Positions 28,674 through 30,684 of a stretch of 30,684 nucleotides of DNA are shown here, piece by piece (within the stretch, counting starts at the first letter, position 1; the number at the start of each line of letters is the position of its first letter). Both the position numbers and the translations under genes were made by a program. The stretch lies in the NCBI GenBank assembly GCA_003427395.1, contig BFEA01000865.1, positions 104,596 through 135,279 on the forward strand, in the 5' to 3' direction. Source of the DNA: Chara braunii. Lineage: Eukaryota; Streptophyta; Charophyceae; Charales; Characeae. The notes beneath the pieces were generated by a model. It was not told the origin of the DNA, did no database searches, and was given only the letters and a program-made list of their open reading frames with translations.

Positions 28674-28720
28674 ATTCGATACAACGCGCAAAACCTTACC
28701 AGCCCTTGACATATGAAAGA
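28674..28720 (+). pseudogene. rrn18: Mitochondrial SSU rRNA (rrn18) fragment, copy 1
   Basis: ATTCGATACAACGCGCAAAA then CCTTACCAGCCCTTGACATA matches the plant mitochondrial 18S rRNA block, not the bacterial or plastid version (which has GAAGAACCTTACCAGG). Only about 45 bases align clearly, and the flanks diverge. It is a nuclear copy, not a working rRNA. Confidence 0.75.
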
Positions 28721-29133
28721 AACTCCTCGTAAGAGATGTACTTTGTTTGAAGCAACTGAGCCAGGCCAGTCGGTCCTGACGTTGGTCCCGGAACGCATTA
28801 CCGAGTCCAAGACATCTAAAAAATAAATAAATAAAGCAGGACTAATAATTATAAAAATAAAAAAATAAATATAAATGTGAGGGAACACAAAAAAAAAGTA
28901 CGGAGATTAGGGGCCGCACATCCTGTTGGCCTGCGCCGCCACGCCCCACTAGGTTGCGTTTGGTTGTGCCTCGTCGTCGATACCCCATGCGCGCCGCTCA
29001 TCCGGTTAAGGACTCAACTCTCACTCGCGAGTGCGCCGTCAACTTCGGACGAGGCTGCACCAACGTGACTTACAAAATAACAAAAGTGCGCGCTCAAGAT
29101 CCTCGACTGCCGCGACGGCCCGTGTCCGACCGT

Positions 29134-29180
29134 ATTTGATACAACGCGCAAAACCTTACCAGCCCTTGACATATGAAAGA
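29134..29180 (+). pseudogene. rrn18: Mitochondrial SSU rRNA (rrn18) fragment, copy 2
   Basis: Second copy of the same block from the 460-bp duplication, with ATTTGATACA in place of ATTCGATACA. Same status as copy 1. Confidence 0.75.
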
Positions 29181-29578
29181 AACTCCTCGTAAGAGATGTA
29201 CTTTGTATGAAGCAACTGAGCCAGGCCAGTCGCTCCTGACGTTAGTCCCGGAACGCATTACCGAGTCCAAGACATCTGAAAAATAAATAAATAAAGTAGG
29301 ACTAATAATTATAAAAATAAAAAAATAAATATAAATGTGAGGGAACACAAAAAAAAAAGTACGGATATCAGGGGCGCACATCCCGCTGGCCTGCGCCGCC
29401 ACGCCCCACTAGGCCGCGCTTGGTTGAGCCTCGCCGTCGATACCCCATGCGCGCCACTCATCCGGTTAAGGACTCAACTCTCACTCGCGAGTGCGCCGTC
29501 AACTTCGGACGAGGCTGCACCAACGTGACTTACAAAATGCACCAAATACACTTGTAAGGGTATTTGGTACGACAACGG

Positions 29579-30015
29579 GGTGGTTGGCTATGGTGGATGG
29601 GTGAAAAAGATGGAGGAGGAAGATGGTGTGAGGTGTCCGATACTTCGTCCTACTTTACGCGTCCGACTTTGTCTCCCTAAGTTTTCCCTTGTCGCAGACT
29701 TCAAAAACCTCAGACTTGCAGTACTAGTCCTACAACAGATATGCAAAAAGTACAAACTTGCAGAAAACACAGACTTTGTTTTGAATAGGTCCTATTGACA
29801 GGCCCAAGAAAGGAACCTGAGAGGAGCAAGTTGTTAGGGCAAGCTGACAATCAATTCTCCCTCAAGGGAGCAATCATTGCTGGTCAAGGGTCCATACGGA
29901 AGGAAGCGTGAGTGTGTTTCATGATGTAATATTCCTTTATGACATGTCGGGGGAATAGGAACCGGACTGATGCTCCCCAGAATGGAAAAGGAGCCAGGCC
30001 TATAAGGACCCGTTT

Positions 30016-30046
<31 letters not shown>

Positions 30047-30684
30047 CGCAATCTTTGCAGATTGCAGATCTGCTGATTTTGCAGATTTTGCCGTTTTTGC
30101 CATTTTTGCCTAAGGAGGGAAAACCGAAAATCACAGGCTTGCATTTCCTAACCTAAACAAAATCAGAATCAGTCCTATTTTGGTGGGCTCTCTGTTTGTG
30201 CCCTATGGAAGCACCCTACCAAATTTGGTCGGATTTCGTCGTCGTTTGCCCCTACTTGCTGTTTTCGGGCGCCGTCCGGGCCCCAAGGTGAACAGTTCAG
30301 TAAAGTCCATTTTCCGTTTTCGCAAGTAAATGGACTCAGATGACCTGCAGGTTCTGCAGGTCATCTGTTTATGCCTAGGATACGGGGTCTGTGAAGTCAC
30401 AGCCCCCATACCTTTGTTTTCGCAGAGTTGGCTATAGGCGCCCCCCCCCCAAGTCGCACCGGAGCCTTAGCATTTCCCGGGTCGGCTTTGCTCCGGGGAA
30501 CCTTTTGATGGTTCTCAGCAGCAACATCAGCCTGGCTTGGCCAGTTATCAGTAGGAACAGCAGCAGCCCCTTACCTACCAGTAGCAACAACTACACCAGC
30601 AGTCTCAACAGCAATAGCCGTCGTAACAATCTCCTACCTGCCTCCCCTTTTGCCGTGTTCGATTAGAGCACCGGGGGGGGGGGG
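29579..30684 (+). repeat. Repeat B, copy 2 (runs off the window)
   Basis: Begins with a single 53-bp minisatellite unit (29580-29631), then follows copy 1: CTAAGTTTTCCCTTGTC (about 29674), TGCAGATTTTGC (about 30077), GGAAGCACCCTACCAA (about 30207), GTCCGGGCCCCAAGG (about 30274), CCTGCAGG (about 30343) and the CAG-rich end (30513-30615), finishing in a G run at 30673 like copy 1 at 8067. An insertion of about 265 bases at 29779-30046 is absent from copy 1. The frame rich in Gln over 30513-30620 has several stops. Confidence 0.7.
29779..30046 (+). mobile_element. Poly(A)-ended insertion in Repeat B (SINE or processed RNA copy)
   Basis: Copy 1 of Repeat B reads CAGACTTTGCAGATCTG continuously. 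Here CAGACTTTG is followed by about 240 foreign bases and then 26 A (30021-30046), after which Repeat B resumes. A 3' A run and absence from the other copy indicate retrotransposition of an RNA. No clear target duplication is seen (AGACTTTG against AATCTTTG is the best, 6 of 8). No tRNA-like boxes or protein domain are recognised, so the source RNA is unknown. Confidence 0.6.

Larger units (their letters stand above)
28614..29538. repeat. 460-bp tandem duplication (two units)
   Basis: AAAATAACAAAAGTGCG occurs at 28614 and 29074, and ATAAATGTGAGGGAACACAA at about 28871 and 29331, giving a period of 460. The copies differ at only a few positions, so this is a young duplication. Each unit holds a mitochondrial SSU rRNA piece, an (AAAT)n/(AAAAATA)n tract, and a GC-rich part of unknown origin ending CAACGTGACTTACAAAAT. 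Confidence 0.9.

Overview
This is an accessory, repeat-dominated window of a eukaryotic nuclear genome. I find no intact host gene, only mobile elements, satellites and organelle or rRNA fragments. The best guess for the organism is a streptophyte alga of the Chara type. The reasons are plant-type organelle fragments (plastid tRNA-Ala intron, mitochondrial SSU rRNA), a chromodomain-bearing Ty3/Gypsy element, and a Penelope-like element (PLE) with its GIY-YIG nuclease in front of the reverse transcriptase. That PLE arrangement is known from green algae and other eukaryotes. The species call is inference from memory of family styles and is not proven.

Layout, left half. Positions 1-6566 hold a decayed PLE (about 1420-5286: zinc knuckle, coiled coil, GIY-YIG, RT). 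It lies between two inverted copies of a repeat of about 1.2 kb (Repeat A), each ending in a TC/GA microsatellite. Positions 6700-8077 hold a 53-bp minisatellite running into Repeat B. Positions 8078-11408 are a 91-bp satellite split by a 1449-bp hAT-like non-autonomous transposon with an 8-bp target duplication. Positions 11409-13160 are a satellite of about 172 bp carrying a plastid trnA-UGC fragment. Positions 13160-16950 are pyrimidine-rich non-coding DNA with a diverged tandem duplication of about 1.42 kb and many short hairpins.

Layout, right half. Positions 16950-18030 hold a 3' PLE scrap joined to a third Repeat A copy. Positions 18030-26702 hold a Ty3/Gypsy chromovirus on the minus strand. 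It has one near-complete gag-pol body (25959 to 20342), one well-bounded LTR (19384-20304), a PPT and a PBS, and beyond the LTR the leader and gag start of a second copy. Its gag/pol junction carries a canonical -1 slippery heptamer. Positions 26702-29540 mix tandem repeats, cytosolic LSU rRNA fragments, a possible tRNA-derived SINE, and a 460-bp tandem duplication containing mitochondrial SSU rRNA. Positions 29579-30684 are a second Repeat B copy, interrupted by a poly(A)-ended insertion.

How the parts relate. The window is a record of nested insertions: hAT into satellite, plastid DNA into satellite, a poly(A) insertion into Repeat B, and a SINE-like unit into an rRNA pseudogene. All protein-coding elements are broken by stops and frameshifts, so none should move on its own. 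Four single-N positions look like assembly joins inside repeats.
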